DNA of 64,000 bases from Fuscovulum sp. (GCA_035192965.1 CP136571.1:2004501-2068500), one strand, 5' to 3'; shown: positions 6,737 to 16,178, counted from the stretch's first letter. Program-made: numbers and translations. The notes: generated by a model not told the origin, from the letters alone.

Positions 6737-8335
6737 CTATGACCGAGACCGCGCGCCGCCCGTCATCCGAGACACCGTCGAGATACCACCAGGCATAGCC
6801 ATCGGGGCCGACTTCGACCCGGAAATCCGGTCCTGCATGATCGCCGCGGCCGCGTGCATCGCGGAGAGGGCTGCCATCGGCACCCCCGCCCCCGGATGCG
6901 CCCCGCCCCCCGCCAGATACAGGCCCGGCAAGGCTGTTCGCGCGGGCGGGCGCTGGAAGGCCGCCATCATCCCTTCGGGCGAGCGCCCGTAGATCGCCCC
7001 CTGTGACGCCGGAAACAGACGGTTCAACTGTGCGGGCGTGGTCAACCCCGCGCTGTCGGGCAACGGGGAAAAGGTCAGCCCCATGCGGGACAGGTGATCG
7101 AAGGTCATGTGGCGGCATCGGGTGAAATCCTCGGGTCGCGCGGGCAGGCCAGCGGGGGCGTTCAGGATGATCTCGAATCGTTCGAGCGTGTTTGCGAAAG
7201 AGTGGGCGGGGGCGGGACCGCGGGCGCGGTCCTCGGCGCACAGGTAAAGGGTGGGGGCTTCCGGCATCTGCCCCTTGCCGATGGGGCCGAATTCACCCGC
7301 AGGATCATCGGTGAAGAACAGGTTGTGATGGATCAGATCCGCCGCCCGTTCCCCCTGCGGCGTTGCGGCAAAGGCCCAGACCAGCGCCGACAGGCTGGGC
7401 GGGCCGGCCGCGCGGGCCGGCAGGGCGGATTGCGCGGCATCCCCCAACAGCCCCGTGGTCAGCGCGGCAGGGTCACCGTTGAAGACGCAGGCACCGCAGG
7501 GCAGGGTGCGCCCGCCATCTATCTGCACCCCCGTCACCCGCCCGCTTTGCCGGGTGATGCGGGTGGCGGATGTGCCATAGCGGAACTGCACCCCCATGCG
7601 TTCGGCCAGTGCGGCCAGCGCAGCGGCAAGGTGGTGCATCCCCCCCTCAACCGCCCAGACCCCCCGCGCCTCGGCCCGCCAGATGAGCGACAGGACAGCC
7701 GGGGAATGGGCGGGCCTGCCGCCGACATAGGTTGCATAGCGCGCGAAAAGCTGGATCAGGCGCGGGTCGCGGAAATGCTTCCGCAGCAGCCCTTCCACCG
7801 TCAGACCGGGGCGCAGGGCAGGCCACAGGCGCGGCTGGCTCAGCGCGGCGCGGGCGATGGCGGGCAGGTCGGGACGGGCGGCCTGCATCACCGGCACGTC
7901 AAAGGCCCGGAACAGGGATTCGGTCAGCGCATCGAATCGCAAAAAGGCCTCTGCCTCGCGCGGGCCCGCAAAGGCGCGGATCGCATCGGCATTGGCCGCA
8001 CGGTCCGGCGTCAGGTCCAGCGCATCAGACCCCGGCCACCAGTGCCGCGCAAGGATGGGCTGGGGGATCAGCGTCAGGTGATCGTCGATCCGTTCGCCAT
8101 TCAACGCGAACAGCGCGTCAAACACATGCCGCATGGTCAGGACCGTTGGCCCCGTATCCACCGGACCGGCGGCTGAGGGCAGGGCGCGCGCCTTGCCACC
8201 CGGCGCATCGGCCCGTTCCAGCACCGTGACCGCAAGCCCCGCCGCCGCCAGACGGATGGCCGAGGCAAGGCCGCCCATCCCGGCACCGATGACGATGACG
8301 CGGTCGCGCGCGTCTTTTGCCTGCGGCTGTTCCAT
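6737..8335 (-). CDS. crtD: Hydroxyneurosporene / methoxyneurosporene desaturase
   Basis: CrtD is an FAD-dependent 3,4-desaturase, homologous to CrtI, acting after CrtC and CrtF. The start at 8335 (MEQPQAKDARDRVIVIGAG) is chosen because the upstream ATG at 8371 lies inside a PpsR box; either is possible. From 8335 the product is 532 residues. Motifs: the FAD-binding RVIVIGAGMGGLASAIRL near the N terminus, TGPTVLTM, and the C-terminal LYLAGGGAHPGAGVPM signature. After the expected family C terminus (HAAAAIMQDRIS) the frame runs on about 27 codons through DNA that also reads as CrtC in another frame. It is divergent from crtE. Confidence 0.93.
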   Translation of the reverse strand: MEQPQAKDARDRVIVIGAGMGGLASAIRLAAAGLAVTVLERADAPGGKARALPSAAGPVDTGPTVLTMRHVFDALFALNGERIDDHLTLIPQPILARHWWPGSDALDLTPDRAANADAIRAFAGPREAEAFLRFDALTESLFRAFDVPVMQAARPDLPAIARAALSQPRLWPALRPGLTVEGLLRKHFRDPRLIQLFARYATYVGGRPAHSPAVLSLIWRAEARGVWAVEGGMHHLAAALAALAERMGVQFRYGTSATRITRQSGRVTGVQIDGGRTLPCGACVFNGDPAALTTGLLGDAAQSALPARAAGPPSLSALVWAFAATPQGERAADLIHHNLFFTDDPAGEFGPIGKGQMPEAPTLYLCAEDRARGPAPAHSFANTLERFEIILNAPAGLPARPEDFTRCRHMTFDHLSRMGLTFSPLPDSAGLTTPAQLNRLFPASQGAIYGRSPEGMMAAFQRPPARTALPGLYLAGGGAHPGAGVPMAALSAMHAAAAIMQDRISGSKSAPMAMPGGISTVSRMTGGARSRS

Positions 8336-8364
8336 GGCGGAAGTCTTAGACGCGTCCGGCGATA

Positions 8365-8382
8365 TGTCCATCCGGAATTACA
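8365..8382. promoter_or_regulatory. PpsR/CrtJ box 1, crtD/crtE divergent promoter
   Basis: TGTCCATCCGGAATTACA is a perfect TGT-N12-ACA site. It overlaps the upstream crtD ATG candidate (8371), which argues for the crtD start at 8335. It pairs with the box at 8389-8406, leaving a 6-bp gap. Confidence 0.8.
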
Positions 8383-8388
8383 TCAAGG

Positions 8389-8406
8389 TGTAAGATTTAG
8401 TTTACA
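8389..8406. promoter_or_regulatory. PpsR/CrtJ box 2, crtD/crtE divergent promoter
   Basis: TGTAAGATTTAGTTTACA is a perfect TGT-N12-ACA site with AT-rich flanks. A TACACT hexamer (8403-8408) overlapping its right half resembles the -10 element at bchC. The tandem arrangement with 8365-8382 fits cooperative PpsR binding controlling both crtDC and crtEF. Confidence 0.85.
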
Positions 8407-8459
8407 CTTTAAGCCGTCAGTGCAAGACTGATCGAAATCAGGATGCGAAAGGGGCCATC

Positions 8460-9353
8460 ATGGGTCTGAATGCCGGGATGGACGTGCGGATCGAGGCGGC
8501 TGTCACCGCGGCCCTGTCGCTGGGCATGGGGCCTGCGTCCCATGGCGAAGCCCCGGCCAGGTTGCGCGGCGCGCTGGATCATGCCGTGCTGCCGGGTGGT
8601 GCGCGGATCCGGCCCACCATCCTTGTGTCGGTTGCCCGGGCCTGCGGCGATGATCGCCCGCAGATCACTGATGCAGCGGCGGCGGCGCTGGAACTGATCC
8701 ATTGCGCCAGCCTTGTGCATGATGATCTGCCCTGTTTCGACGATGCCGATACGCGGCGCGGCAAGGCCACGGTGCACCGCGCCTATGGCGAGCCGCTGGC
8801 CGTGCTGGCGGGGGATTCGCTGATCGTGCTGGCCTTCGAGGTGCTGGCGCGGGCGGCGGGTGATCATCCGCGCCGGGCAGTGGACCTGATCCGTGTTCTG
8901 GCACAGCGCACCGGCATGCCCGGTGGCATCTGCGCCGGGCAGGGTTGGGAAAGCGAGCCTGTGGTGAACCTGTCGGCCTATCACCGTGCCAAGACCGGGG
9001 CGCTGTTCATCGCGGCCACGCAGATGGGCGCCATCGCGGCAGGGCAAGAGCCCGAGCCGTGGGAAGAACTGGGCGCGCGTATTGGTGAGGCGTTCCAGGT
9101 GGCTGATGACCTGAAAGACGCGCTCCTGACCGAGGCCGAAATGGGCAAGCCTGCGGGGCAGGATGCGGCCCATGCGCGGCCTTCGGCGGTGCAGGAACTG
9201 GGGGTTGCAGGCGCGGTGCGCCATCTGAAGGATATTCTGGGCGGGGCAATTGCCTCTATCCCATCCTGCCCCGGCGAAGCGATGCTGGCCGCCATGGTGC
9301 GCGCCTATGCCGAACGGATGACCCCGGTCGATCTGCACCCGGTGCGGGGATGA
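8460..9353 (+). CDS. crtE: Geranylgeranyl diphosphate synthase
   Basis: CrtE extends FPP with IPP to GGPP, supplying carotenoids and the bacteriochlorophyll tail. The product is 297 residues. The first aspartate-rich motif is HDDLPCFDDADTRRG near residues 85-99, the second is VADDLKD near 214-220, and GGARIRPT stands at the substrate-binding GxxxRP position. The start has AAGGGG six bases upstream. It overlaps crtF by 4 nt (ATGA). Its promoter carries two PpsR boxes. Confidence 0.96.
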   Translation: MGLNAGMDVRIEAAVTAALSLGMGPASHGEAPARLRGALDHAVLPGGARIRPTILVSVARACGDDRPQITDAAAAALELIHCASLVHDDLPCFDDADTRRGKATVHRAYGEPLAVLAGDSLIVLAFEVLARAAGDHPRRAVDLIRVLAQRTGMPGGICAGQGWESEPVVNLSAYHRAKTGALFIAATQMGAIAAGQEPEPWEELGARIGEAFQVADDLKDALLTEAEMGKPAGQDAAHARPSAVQELGVAGAVRHLKDILGGAIASIPSCPGEAMLAAMVRAYAERMTPVDLHPVRG

Positions 9354-10489
9354 CAGACGCGGCCAGCGGGCCGGGTCTGCGCCCCGTGCGGGCTGCGCGG
9401 CAGCCATTGGCGGTGCGGCTGGGCCTTTCGGCGCGGTTCCATGCCATTTGCGCCCGCGTTCCCGGCCTGCGTCTGATCGCGCGGCGCGAGGGCGAGGCGC
9501 TGTTCGATGTCGTCTCCGGCTTCGTGCAATCGCAGGCACTGCTGGCGCTCGTGGAATTGCGCGTGCTGCACCGGCTGGCCGAAGGGCCTGCACCGCTGGC
9601 TGCACTGGCGGGGCCGGCAGGTGTGCCGCCGGCGCGGATGGCGGTGCTGTTGCAGGCGGGGGCGGGGCTTGGCCTGCTTGCGCAGAGGCGCGGAATTTGG
9701 CGGCTGACCGTGCGCGGCGCGGCGTTCCTGACAGTGCCGGGGCTGGAGGCGATGGTGCGCCATCACCCCGTGCTCTACCGCGATCTGGCCGATCCGGTGG
9801 CCTTCTTCCGGGGCGAGACACAGCCCGAACTGGCGCAGTTCTGGCCCTATGTCTTTGGTGCGGGCGGTGCGGCCGATCCGGCGCTGGCGCAGCGCTATTC
9901 CGATCTGATGGCCGACAGCCAGGGTCTGGTGGCGGCCGATACGCTGCGGCTGGTGGATTTTCGGGGCGTTCAGCATCTGATGGATGTGGGCGGCGGGACG
10001 GGGGCCTTTCTGGCCGCCGTGGGGGCCGCACATCCGGCCCTGCGCATGACGCTTTTCGATCTGCCTGCCGTGGTGCCGGGTGCCGTCGCGCGCTTTGCGT
10101 CGGCGGGGGTGTCGGATCGGGTGACCATCGTGCCGGGGTCTTTCCGCGATGATCCGCTGCCGCAAGGGGCCGATGCCATCTCGCTGGTGCGGGTGCTTTA
10201 CGACCATGCCGACGACACGATCACGGCGCTGTTACGGGCCGTGTTCACATCGCTCCCGCCAGGGGGCCGAGTCGTGGTGTCCGAGCCGATGTCCGGGGGG
10301 GATTCTCCGGACCGGGCAACCGATGTGTACTTTTCTGTTTACACTCTGGCCATGCAGACGGGGCGCACCCGGTCCGGGGCTGAGATTGCGCGTATGCTGC
10401 GGAATGCAGGCTTTTCGGACCCAATAATCCTTCAGGGTTTCCGACCTTTTGTCACCTCCGTGGTGACAGCCACGGTGCCTGCTGCCTAA
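9350..10489 (+). CDS. crtF: Demethylspheroidene O-methyltransferase
   Basis: CrtF transfers a methyl group from SAM to the 1-hydroxyl of hydroxyneurosporene or demethylspheroidene, giving the methoxy carotenoid. The product is 379 residues. The C-terminal half has a Rossmann SAM-binding motif [16 protein letters not shown] (about residues 209-224), then [13 protein letters not shown] and the post-motif [10 protein letters not shown]. It is coupled to crtE by an ATGA overlap. Its 3' region contains a PpsR box (10326-10343), and bchC follows after the bchC promoter. Confidence 0.95.
   Translation: MTDAASGPGLRPVRAARQPLAVRLGLSARFHAICARVPGLRLIARREGEALFDVVSGFVQSQALLALVELRVLHRLAEGPAPLAALAGPAGVPPARMAVLLQAGAGLGLLAQRRGIWRLTVRGAAFLTVPGLEAMVRHHPVLYRDLADPVAFFRGETQPELAQFWPYVFGAGGAADPALAQRYSDLMADSQGLVAADTLRLVDFRGVQHLMDVGGGTGAFLAAVGAAHPALRMTLFDLPAVVPGAVARFASAGVSDRVTIVPGSFRDDPLPQGADAISLVRVLYDHADDTITALLRAVFTSLPPGGRVVVSEPMSGGDSPDRATDVYFSVYTLAMQTGRTRSGAEIARMLRNAGFSDPIILQGFRPFVTSVVTATVPAA
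10326..10343. promoter_or_regulatory. PpsR/CrtJ box inside crtF
   Basis: TGTACTTTTCTGTTTACA is a perfect TGT-N12-ACA site within crtF coding sequence, about 180 bp upstream of the bchC promoter boxes. It could be an auxiliary site for looping onto the bchC promoter, or a chance AT-rich match. Confidence 0.6.
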
Positions 10490-10503
10490 GTTGTTCCAAA
10501 AAG

Positions 10504-10547
10504 TGTCTAATTAAGTTGACACTACGCGCTGTCAGTCTACACTTACA
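10504..10547 (+). promoter_or_regulatory. bchC promoter with tandem PpsR/CrtJ boxes
   Basis: Two perfect TGT-N12-ACA sites, 10504-10521 and 10530-10547, are separated by 8 bp, the spacing described for CrtJ at the R. capsulatus bchC promoter. A sigma70-like promoter TTGACA (10516-10521), 16 bp, TACACT (10538-10543) is embedded in them: the -35 hexamer ends box 1 and the -10 lies in box 2. This drives bchCXYZ and reads into puf. Confidence 0.9.
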
Positions 10548-10581
10548 CCAAGCCGTGATGGACCCGAAAGAGCGGGGCAGG

Positions 10582-11547
10582 ATGGCGCAGGGAGAGATCA
10601 AGTTGCAAACCACCGCCGTCATCCTTTCCGGACCCAGGGATCTGTCCCTTGAGGTGCTGGGACTGACAGCCCCCGGCGACGGGGATCTGGTGGTCGAGAT
10701 CGCCCATTCCGGCATTTCCACCGGCACCGAAAAGCTTTTTTATTCCGGCACCATGCCGCCCTTTCCTGGCATGGGTTACCCGCTTGTCCCCGGCTATGAA
10801 GCTGCGGGCGAGGTGGTCGAGGCGGGCGCAGGCAGCGGTTTCAAGGTTGGCGATCATGTGTTCGTGCCGGGCGCCAATTGCTTTACCGGTGATGTGAAGG
10901 GCCTCTTCGGTGGCGCCTCGCGCCATTTGGTGACGCCCGCGCATCGCGTGGCCCGGATCGACCGGGGCATGGGGGCCGAAGGCGCACTTCTGGCGCTGGC
11001 CGCAACCGCGCGTCATGCGCTGGCTGGCTTCAACACCGCGCTGCCCGATCTGATCGTGGGTCATGGCACGCTGGGCCGTCTTCTGGCCCGCCTGACCGTG
11101 GCCGCTGGTGCCCCTGCGCCGACCGTGTGGGAAACCAATGCGGCGCGGCGCGACGGCGCGGCGGGCTATGCCTGCATCGCGCCGGAAGACGACCCGCGCC
11201 GCGATTACAAAGCCATCTACGATGCCAGCGGCGCCAAGGGCCTGCTAGACCAGCTGATCATGCGTCTGGCCAAGGGCGGCGAGGTCGTGCTGGCGGGGTT
11301 CTATACCGAACCCGTCTCCTTCGTGTTTCCCCCGGCCTTCATGAAAGAGGCGCGCATTCGCATCGCCTCGGAATGGAATGCCGAAGACCTGACCGCCACC
11401 CGCGCGCTGATCGAAAGCGGTGCGCTGTCGCTGGCCGGTCTGATCACCCACACCCGGCCCGCGTCAGCGGCCCCGGAAGCCTATGCAACCGCATTCGACG
11501 ATGCGGCTTGCCTGAAAATGATTCTCGACTGGAAGGGCCACGCATGA
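10582..11547 (+). CDS. bchC: 3-hydroxyethyl-(bacterio)chlorophyllide a dehydrogenase
   Basis: BchC oxidises the C3 hydroxyethyl group to acetyl, a late step of bacteriochlorophyllide a synthesis. The product is about 321 residues and is related to zinc-type alcohol dehydrogenases. Visible segments are [47 protein letters not shown] and the cofactor-domain region [15 protein letters not shown]. The open frame extends to 10516, but that lies inside the promoter boxes. ATG 10582 (GGGGCAGG upstream) is chosen; TTG 10603 would give the short N terminus MQTTAVIL. It overlaps bchX by ATGA. Confidence 0.94.
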   Translation: MAQGEIKLQTTAVILSGPRDLSLEVLGLTAPGDGDLVVEIAHSGISTGTEKLFYSGTMPPFPGMGYPLVPGYEAAGEVVEAGAGSGFKVGDHVFVPGANCFTGDVKGLFGGASRHLVTPAHRVARIDRGMGAEGALLALAATARHALAGFNTALPDLIVGHGTLGRLLARLTVAAGAPAPTVWETNAARRDGAAGYACIAPEDDPRRDYKAIYDASGAKGLLDQLIMRLAKGGEVVLAGFYTEPVSFVFPPAFMKEARIRIASEWNAEDLTATRALIESGALSLAGLITHTRPASAAPEAYATAFDDAACLKMILDWKGHA

Positions 11548-12545
11548 ACGACGTTCCGAATCTGAAGGACTTCGACGCCCGTCTTCGGGACGAGGCCCAC
11601 GAAGAACCCACATTGGAAGTGCCGCAGGGCGAGCCGACCAAGAAAACGCAGATCATCGCGATTTATGGCAAGGGCGGCATCGGCAAATCCTTCACGCTGG
11701 CCAACCTGAGCCACATGATGGCCGAAAACGGCAAGCGCGTGCTGCTGATCGGCTGCGATCCGAAATCGGATACGACCAGCCTGCTGTTCGGCGGCAAGGC
11801 CTGCCCCACGATCATCGAGACCTCGACCCGCAAGAAACTGGCGGGTGAAGAGGTCAAGATCGGCGATGTCTGCTTCAAGCGCGGCGGTGTCTTCGCGATG
11901 GAACTGGGCGGGCCGGAAGTGGGCCGCGGCTGCGGGGGTCGCGGGATCATCCACGGCTTTGAACTGCTCGAAAAGCTGGGCTTCCACGACTGGGACTTTG
12001 ACTATGTCCTCTTGGATTTCCTTGGCGATGTGGTCTGCGGCGGCTTTGGCCTGCCGATCGCCCGCGACATGGCGCAAAAGGTGATCGTGGTCGCCTCGAA
12101 CGACCTGCAATCGCTCTATGTCGCCAACAACGTCTGCTCGGCGGTGGAATACTTCCGCAAGCTGGGCGGCAATGTCGGCGTGGCGGGCATGGTCATCAAC
12201 AAGGATGACGGCACGGGCGAGGCTGCGGCCTTTGCCGCAGCGGTCAATATCCCGATCCTGGCCAGCATCCCGGCGGATGACGACCTGCGCCGCAAATCGG
12301 CCAATTACCAGATCGTCGGCACCCATGCCACGCAATGGGGTGGCCTGTTCACCGAGCTGGCCGAAAACGTCGCCGAAGCCCCGCCGCTGCGGCCCAAGCC
12401 GCTGACGCAGGATGGCCTGCTGGGCCTGTTCGATGCCGAAACCACCGGTGCAGATTTCGTACTGAGCCCGGCAACCGATGCCGACATGCGCGGCAAATAC
12501 TCGGCCGAGGTGAAGTCACTGGAAGTGGTCTACGACAATGTTTGA
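11544..12545 (+). CDS. bchX: Chlorophyllide a reductase iron protein subunit X
   Basis: BchX is the NifH-like ATP-dependent electron donor to BchYZ, which reduces ring B of chlorophyllide a to the bacteriochlorin. The product is 333 residues. The P-loop is YGKGGIGKS at residues 41-49. The [4Fe-4S] cysteines lie in GRGCGGRG and DVVCGGFG, and the switch-like [12 protein letters not shown] is present. It starts inside the bchC stop (ATGA). An 8-nt overlap at its 3' end leads into a short ORF that precedes bchY. Confidence 0.97.
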   Translation: MNDVPNLKDFDARLRDEAHEEPTLEVPQGEPTKKTQIIAIYGKGGIGKSFTLANLSHMMAENGKRVLLIGCDPKSDTTSLLFGGKACPTIIETSTRKKLAGEEVKIGDVCFKRGGVFAMELGGPEVGRGCGGRGIIHGFELLEKLGFHDWDFDYVLLDFLGDVVCGGFGLPIARDMAQKVIVVASNDLQSLYVANNVCSAVEYFRKLGGNVGVAGMVINKDDGTGEAAAFAAAVNIPILASIPADDDLRRKSANYQIVGTHATQWGGLFTELAENVAEAPPLRPKPLTQDGLLGLFDAETTGADFVLSPATDADMRGKYSAEVKSLEVVYDNV

Positions 12546-12609
12546 CCTGCATCTTCTTGAAAAACTGGAAGAAGCCCTGCGCGCCATCGCCCGGAAAGGC
12601 ACCAAGTAA
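12538..12609 (+). CDS. Possible 23-residue ORF bridging bchX and bchY
   Basis: A 24-codon frame starts with an ATG at 12538 inside the end of bchX (8-nt overlap) and ends in a TAA that shares its last base with the bchY ATG (TAATG). The peptide begins [17 protein letters not shown] and ends RKGTK, a likely amphipathic helix. GGAAGTGG lies about 10 nt upstream. It exactly fills the only gap in the bchC-to-pufQ series. It could be a tiny protein or a leader that couples bchX to bchY translation. I recognise no family, and its reality is unproven. Confidence 0.4.
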   Translation: MFDLHLLEKLEEALRAIARKGTK

Positions 12610-14180
12610 TGACCAGCGAAACCCGTTATGACATGGCTGACCAAACCCCGGTGACCGAAGGGGTCCGGGATGCGGCTGCGCCTGCCATGGCGGGTGCGCC
12701 GGTTGACGGCATGGGGTGCCATGCCGGTGCTGCCGAGATGGAAGCCGCCGCACGGGCGGCGGGCAATTCGGAAATCCTTGATCAATATGCCGCCGACTAT
12801 CCGCAAGGCCCGCATGACAAACCGCAAAGCATGTGCCCCGCCTTCGGGTCGCTGCGCGTTGGTCTGCGGATGCGGCGGGTGGCGACAGTTCTGTCGGGCT
12901 CTGCCTGCTGCGTCTATGGCCTGACCTTCGTGTCGCATTTCTATGGCGCGCGGCGGTCGGTGGGTTATGTGCCCTTCAATTCGGAATCGCTGGTCACCGG
13001 CAAGCTGTTCGAAGATATCCGCGACGCGGTGCATGAACTGGCCGATCCCGACCGCTATGATGCGGTTGTGGTGACCAACCTTTGTGTTCCCACCGCCAGC
13101 GGCGTTCCGCTGAAGCTCTTGCCCAATGAAATCAACGGTGTGCGCATCGTGGGCATCGACGTTCCGGGCTTTGGCGTGCCGACCCATGCCGAGGCCAAGG
13201 ATGTATTGGCGGGTGCAATGCTGAAATATGCCCGCACCGAGATCGAGGCAGGCCCCGTCGCCGCCCCCGAACGCGGGCGGTCCGACCGGCCGACTGTCGC
13301 CCTGCTGGGCGAGATGTTCCCCGCCGATCCGATGATGATTGGCGCGATGCTGGCCCCGCTTGGGCTGGCTGCCGGGCCTGTCGTGCCTTGCCGCGAATGG
13401 CGCGAGCTCTATGCCGCGCTGGATTGCGGTGTGGTGGCGGCGATCCATCCCTTCTACACCGCCGCAATCCGCGAGTTTCAGGCGGCAGGCCGCAAGATCG
13501 TGGGCTCCGCCCCTGTGGGCCATGACGGCACAATGGAATGGCTGGCGGCCATTGGCGCGGCCTATGGCGTTCCTGCAGACCGCATCGCCGCTGCACAGAA
13601 CGGCTTTGGCGCGGCAATCAAGGCGGCTTTGGCCGACAATCCGATCAAGGGCCGGATCACGCTGTCGGGCTATGAAGGCTCGGAACTGCTGGTCGCGCGC
13701 CTGCTGATCGAAAGCGGCGCGGATGTGGCCTATGTCGGCACCGCCTGCGCCAGAAATGAATGGAGCGAACCCGACCGCGCCTGGCTGGAATCCAAGGGTG
13801 TCGCGGTGAAATACCGCGCCAGCCTGGAAGATGACTGCGCCGCGATGGAGGCCTTCCGCCCCGATCTGGCCATCGGCACCACGCCCGTTGTGCAAAAGGC
13901 CAAGGAACTGGCGATCCCGGCGCTGTATTTCACCAACCTGATTTCCGCGCGCCCGCTGATGGGGCCGGCCGGGGCAGGGAGCCTGGGGCAGGTCGTCAAT
14001 GCCGCCATGGCCAACAAGGGCCGCATGGAAGGCATGAAGGAATTCTTCGAAGGTGTCGGCACCGGCGATACCGCAGGCATCTGGGAAGGCGCCCCGAACC
14101 TGCGCCCCGATTTCCGCGCCACCCATCAGAAGAAGCTCGACAAGCTGGCGAAAGCTGCCAAGGCCGAGGAGATGATCTGA
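12609..14180 (+). CDS. bchY: Chlorophyllide a reductase subunit Y
   Basis: BchY, with BchZ, forms the NifDK-like catalytic part of chlorophyllide a reductase. The product is 523 residues. Cluster-type cysteines are visible at C76 (QSMCPAFGS), C100/C101 (GSACCVYG) and C159 (TNLCVPTAS). An Ala/Gly-rich N-terminal leader of about 50 residues precedes the conserved core. It starts at the TAATG junction with the small upstream ORF and ends in a TGATG junction with bchZ, so the subunits are made coupled. Confidence 0.97.
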   Translation: MTSETRYDMADQTPVTEGVRDAAAPAMAGAPVDGMGCHAGAAEMEAAARAAGNSEILDQYAADYPQGPHDKPQSMCPAFGSLRVGLRMRRVATVLSGSACCVYGLTFVSHFYGARRSVGYVPFNSESLVTGKLFEDIRDAVHELADPDRYDAVVVTNLCVPTASGVPLKLLPNEINGVRIVGIDVPGFGVPTHAEAKDVLAGAMLKYARTEIEAGPVAAPERGRSDRPTVALLGEMFPADPMMIGAMLAPLGLAAGPVVPCREWRELYAALDCGVVAAIHPFYTAAIREFQAAGRKIVGSAPVGHDGTMEWLAAIGAAYGVPADRIAAAQNGFGAAIKAALADNPIKGRITLSGYEGSELLVARLLIESGADVAYVGTACARNEWSEPDRAWLESKGVAVKYRASLEDDCAAMEAFRPDLAIGTTPVVQKAKELAIPALYFTNLISARPLMGPAGAGSLGQVVNAAMANKGRMEGMKEFFEGVGTGDTAGIWEGAPNLRPDFRATHQKKLDKLAKAAKAEEMI

Positions 14181-15655
14181 TGCTGGTGCAGGATCATGAT
14201 CGGGCAGGCGGCTATTGGGGGGCGATCTATGCCTTCTGCGCCGTCAAGGGTTTGCAGGTTGTCATCGACGGCCCGGTAGGCTGTGAAAACCTGCCGGTAA
14301 CGTCGGTGCTGCATTACACCGACGCGCTGCCGCCGCATGAATTGCCCATCGTGGTCACCGGGCTGGGCGAGGATGAGATGACATCCGGCACCGAAGCCTC
14401 GATGGCGCGGGCCTGGAAAACGCTGGATCCTGCGCTGCCCGCGGTGGTGGTCACGGGGTCCATCTCGGAAATGATCGGTGGCGGCGTGACGCCGCAGGGC
14501 ACCAACATCCAGCGCTTCCTTCCCCGCACCATCGACGAGGATCAATGGCAATGCGCAGATCGCGCGATGACGTGGATCTTCACCGAGTTTGGCCAGACCA
14601 AGGGCCGGATGCCGGTCGAGAAAAAGCGTGAACCGGGTGATAAGCCGCGCGTGAACATCCTTGGACCGATGTACGGCGTCTTCAACATGGCGTCGGACCT
14701 GCACGAAATCCGCCGCCTTGTCGAAGGCATCGGTGGCGCGGTCAACATGGTTATGCCGCTGGGCGCCCATCTGGCCGAGATGCGCAATCTGGTGAATGCC
14801 GATGTCAACATCGTCATGTACCGCGAATTCGGCCGCGGTCTGGCCGAGGTGCTGGGCAAACCCTACCTTCAGGCCCCCGTCGGGCTGGACAGCACGACGA
14901 AATTCCTGCGCAAGCTGGGTGAATTGCTGGGTCTGGACCCGGAACCGTTCATCGCCCAGGAAAAGCATTCCACGCTCAAGCCCGTCTGGGATCTGTGGCG
15001 GTCGGTGACGCAGGATTTCTTCGGCACGGCGAACTTTGCCATCGTGGCGAATGAAACCTATGCCCGTGGCATCCGCAACTATCTGGAAACCGATCTGGGC
15101 CTGCCCTGCGCCTTTGCCGTGGCACGCACGGCGGGGACCAAGACGAACAACGAACAGGTGCGCGCCCTGATCCGCCAACACCGCCCGCTGGTGGTGATGG
15201 GGTCGATCAACGAAAAGATGTACCTCGCCGAATTGAAGGCAGGCCACGGACCGCAGCCGCATTTCATCGCGGCCTCGTTCCCCGGCGCCGCCATCCGCCG
15301 CCATACCGGCACGCCCTTCATGGGCTATGCCGGCTGTGTCTGGCTGTTGCAGGAAGTCTGCAACGGTCTGTTCGAAGCGCTCTTCCACATCCTGCCGCTT
15401 GGCACGGACATGGACAGCGCCGCTGCCACCCCCACGACCCTGCGCCGTGACTTCCCTTGGGATGTCGACGCACAGGCAGAACTGGACCGGATCGTTTCCG
15501 AACATCCGATCCTGACCCGCATTTCTGCGGCACGTTCTCTGCGCGACGCAGCCGAAAAGGCCGCGCTCGACCAAGGGGACGAACGGGTGGTCAAGGAAAC
15601 CGTCGAAGCGCTGCGTGGCGCGTTCGGCACAATCACCAAGGGAGGAACTGCATGA
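14180..15655 (+). CDS. bchZ: Chlorophyllide a reductase subunit Z
   Basis: BchZ is the second NifDK-like subunit of chlorophyllide a reductase. The product is 491 residues, beginning [20 protein letters not shown] cluster cysteine is visible at C35 ([12 protein letters not shown]), and [22 protein letters not shown] and [18 protein letters not shown] follow. The ATG shares its first base with the bchY stop, and the stop overlaps the pufQ ATG (ATGA). In Rhodobacter the puf promoter lies in the end of this gene; I cannot pinpoint it here. Confidence 0.97.
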   Translation: MLVQDHDRAGGYWGAIYAFCAVKGLQVVIDGPVGCENLPVTSVLHYTDALPPHELPIVVTGLGEDEMTSGTEASMARAWKTLDPALPAVVVTGSISEMIGGGVTPQGTNIQRFLPRTIDEDQWQCADRAMTWIFTEFGQTKGRMPVEKKREPGDKPRVNILGPMYGVFNMASDLHEIRRLVEGIGGAVNMVMPLGAHLAEMRNLVNADVNIVMYREFGRGLAEVLGKPYLQAPVGLDSTTKFLRKLGELLGLDPEPFIAQEKHSTLKPVWDLWRSVTQDFFGTANFAIVANETYARGIRNYLETDLGLPCAFAVARTAGTKTNNEQVRALIRQHRPLVVMGSINEKMYLAELKAGHGPQPHFIAASFPGAAIRRHTGTPFMGYAGCVWLLQEVCNGLFEALFHILPLGTDMDSAAATPTTLRRDFPWDVDAQAELDRIVSEHPILTRISAARSLRDAAEKAALDQGDERVVKETVEALRGAFGTITKGGTA

Positions 15656-15873
15656 GCGATCATTCCGCAGACGGACAGGGCCATCACGCCCACCGTGCGC
15701 CGCGCGTCGAGTTTTACGCCTACTTCGCCGTCATCTTCCTGGTGGTGATCCCCTTCGCCGCCGTCGCCTGGATCGTGCAGACGATCACCGAACGGCGGCT
15801 GCCCGTGAATGGCCCCCTGGCCCGCGCTTGGCGCGAGGCGGGGTCGATCACGCCCAATATCTTCCGCCCGTAA
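15652..15873 (+). CDS. pufQ: PufQ, bacteriochlorophyll/core complex assembly factor
   Basis: PufQ is a small membrane protein needed for normal bacteriochlorophyll production and puf-encoded complex formation in Rhodobacter; its exact activity is unsettled. The product is 73 residues: a His-rich N terminus ([13 protein letters not shown]), one transmembrane helix ([21 protein letters not shown]) and a C-terminal tail [19 protein letters not shown]. The start overlaps the bchZ stop (ATGA) with GGGAGG upstream. It is the first gene of pufQBALMX, and no pufK is seen. Confidence 0.95.
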   Translation: MSDHSADGQGHHAHRAPRVEFYAYFAVIFLVVIPFAAVAWIVQTITERRLPVNGPLARAWREAGSITPNIFRP

Positions 15874-15918
15874 CACGGCGGACGACTTCACCGGGTTGCG
15901 CCCAGCCCGTCACCGCTT

Positions 15919-15948
15919 CGCCGCCCCGCAGACCATCGTGGGGCGGTG
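15919..15948 (+). other. pufQ-pufB intergenic mRNA hairpin
   Basis: CGCCGCCCC (15919-15927) pairs with GGGGCGGTG (15940-15948) around a 12-nt loop, a 9-bp stem with one G-T pair, followed by an A-rich stretch. The pufQ-pufB region of Rhodobacter mRNA is known for processing that separates unstable pufQ RNA from stable pufBA RNA. This hairpin is a candidate boundary. Confidence 0.6.
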
Positions 15949-15985
15949 AAAAAAACGGAACGGCATTCCGCCCGACCGTAACCCC

Positions 15986-16002
15986 GCCGCAGGGATTGCG
16001 GC
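15986..16002 (+). other. Small hairpin before pufB
   Basis: GCCGCA, five loop bases and TGCGGC form a 6-bp perfect stem 26 bp upstream of the pufB ATG. It may protect the 5' end of the processed pufBA message. The strong ribosome site CCGGAGGA lies between it and pufB. Confidence 0.45.
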
Positions 16003-16028
16003 TCAGCTAATCCATCCGGAGGATTGTT

Positions 16029-16178
16029 ATGGCTGATAAGAGCGACCTGAGTTTCACAGGTCTGACCGACGAGCAGGCGCAGGAACTGCACTCGGTGTAT
16101 ATGAGCGGGCTTTGGCTCTTCGTTGCCATCGCCGTTGTCGCGCATATCGCCACGTACATCTGGCGCCCCTGGTTCTGA
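16029..16178 (+). CDS. pufB: Light-harvesting LH1 beta subunit
   Basis: This is the LH1 beta antenna polypeptide that binds bacteriochlorophyll a in the ring around the reaction centre. The product is 49 residues. The polar N terminus ([21 protein letters not shown]) is followed by one transmembrane helix with the ligand histidine in [10 protein letters not shown] and the C-terminal IWRPWF typical of LH1 beta. A strong ribosome site (GGAGG) precedes the ATG. pufA follows after 13 bp. Confidence 0.98.
   Translation: MADKSDLSFTGLTDEQAQELHSVYMSGLWLFVAIAVVAHIATYIWRPWF

Noticed and set aside
6723-7241. Full-length crtC frame beginning at 7241 (442 codons) or 7118
   Set aside because: The first ~130 residues are Arg/Gly/Pro-rich and lie wholly inside crtD coding sequence. 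Only the last ~35 codons before 6737 look like CrtC, so these ATGs are unlikely starts.
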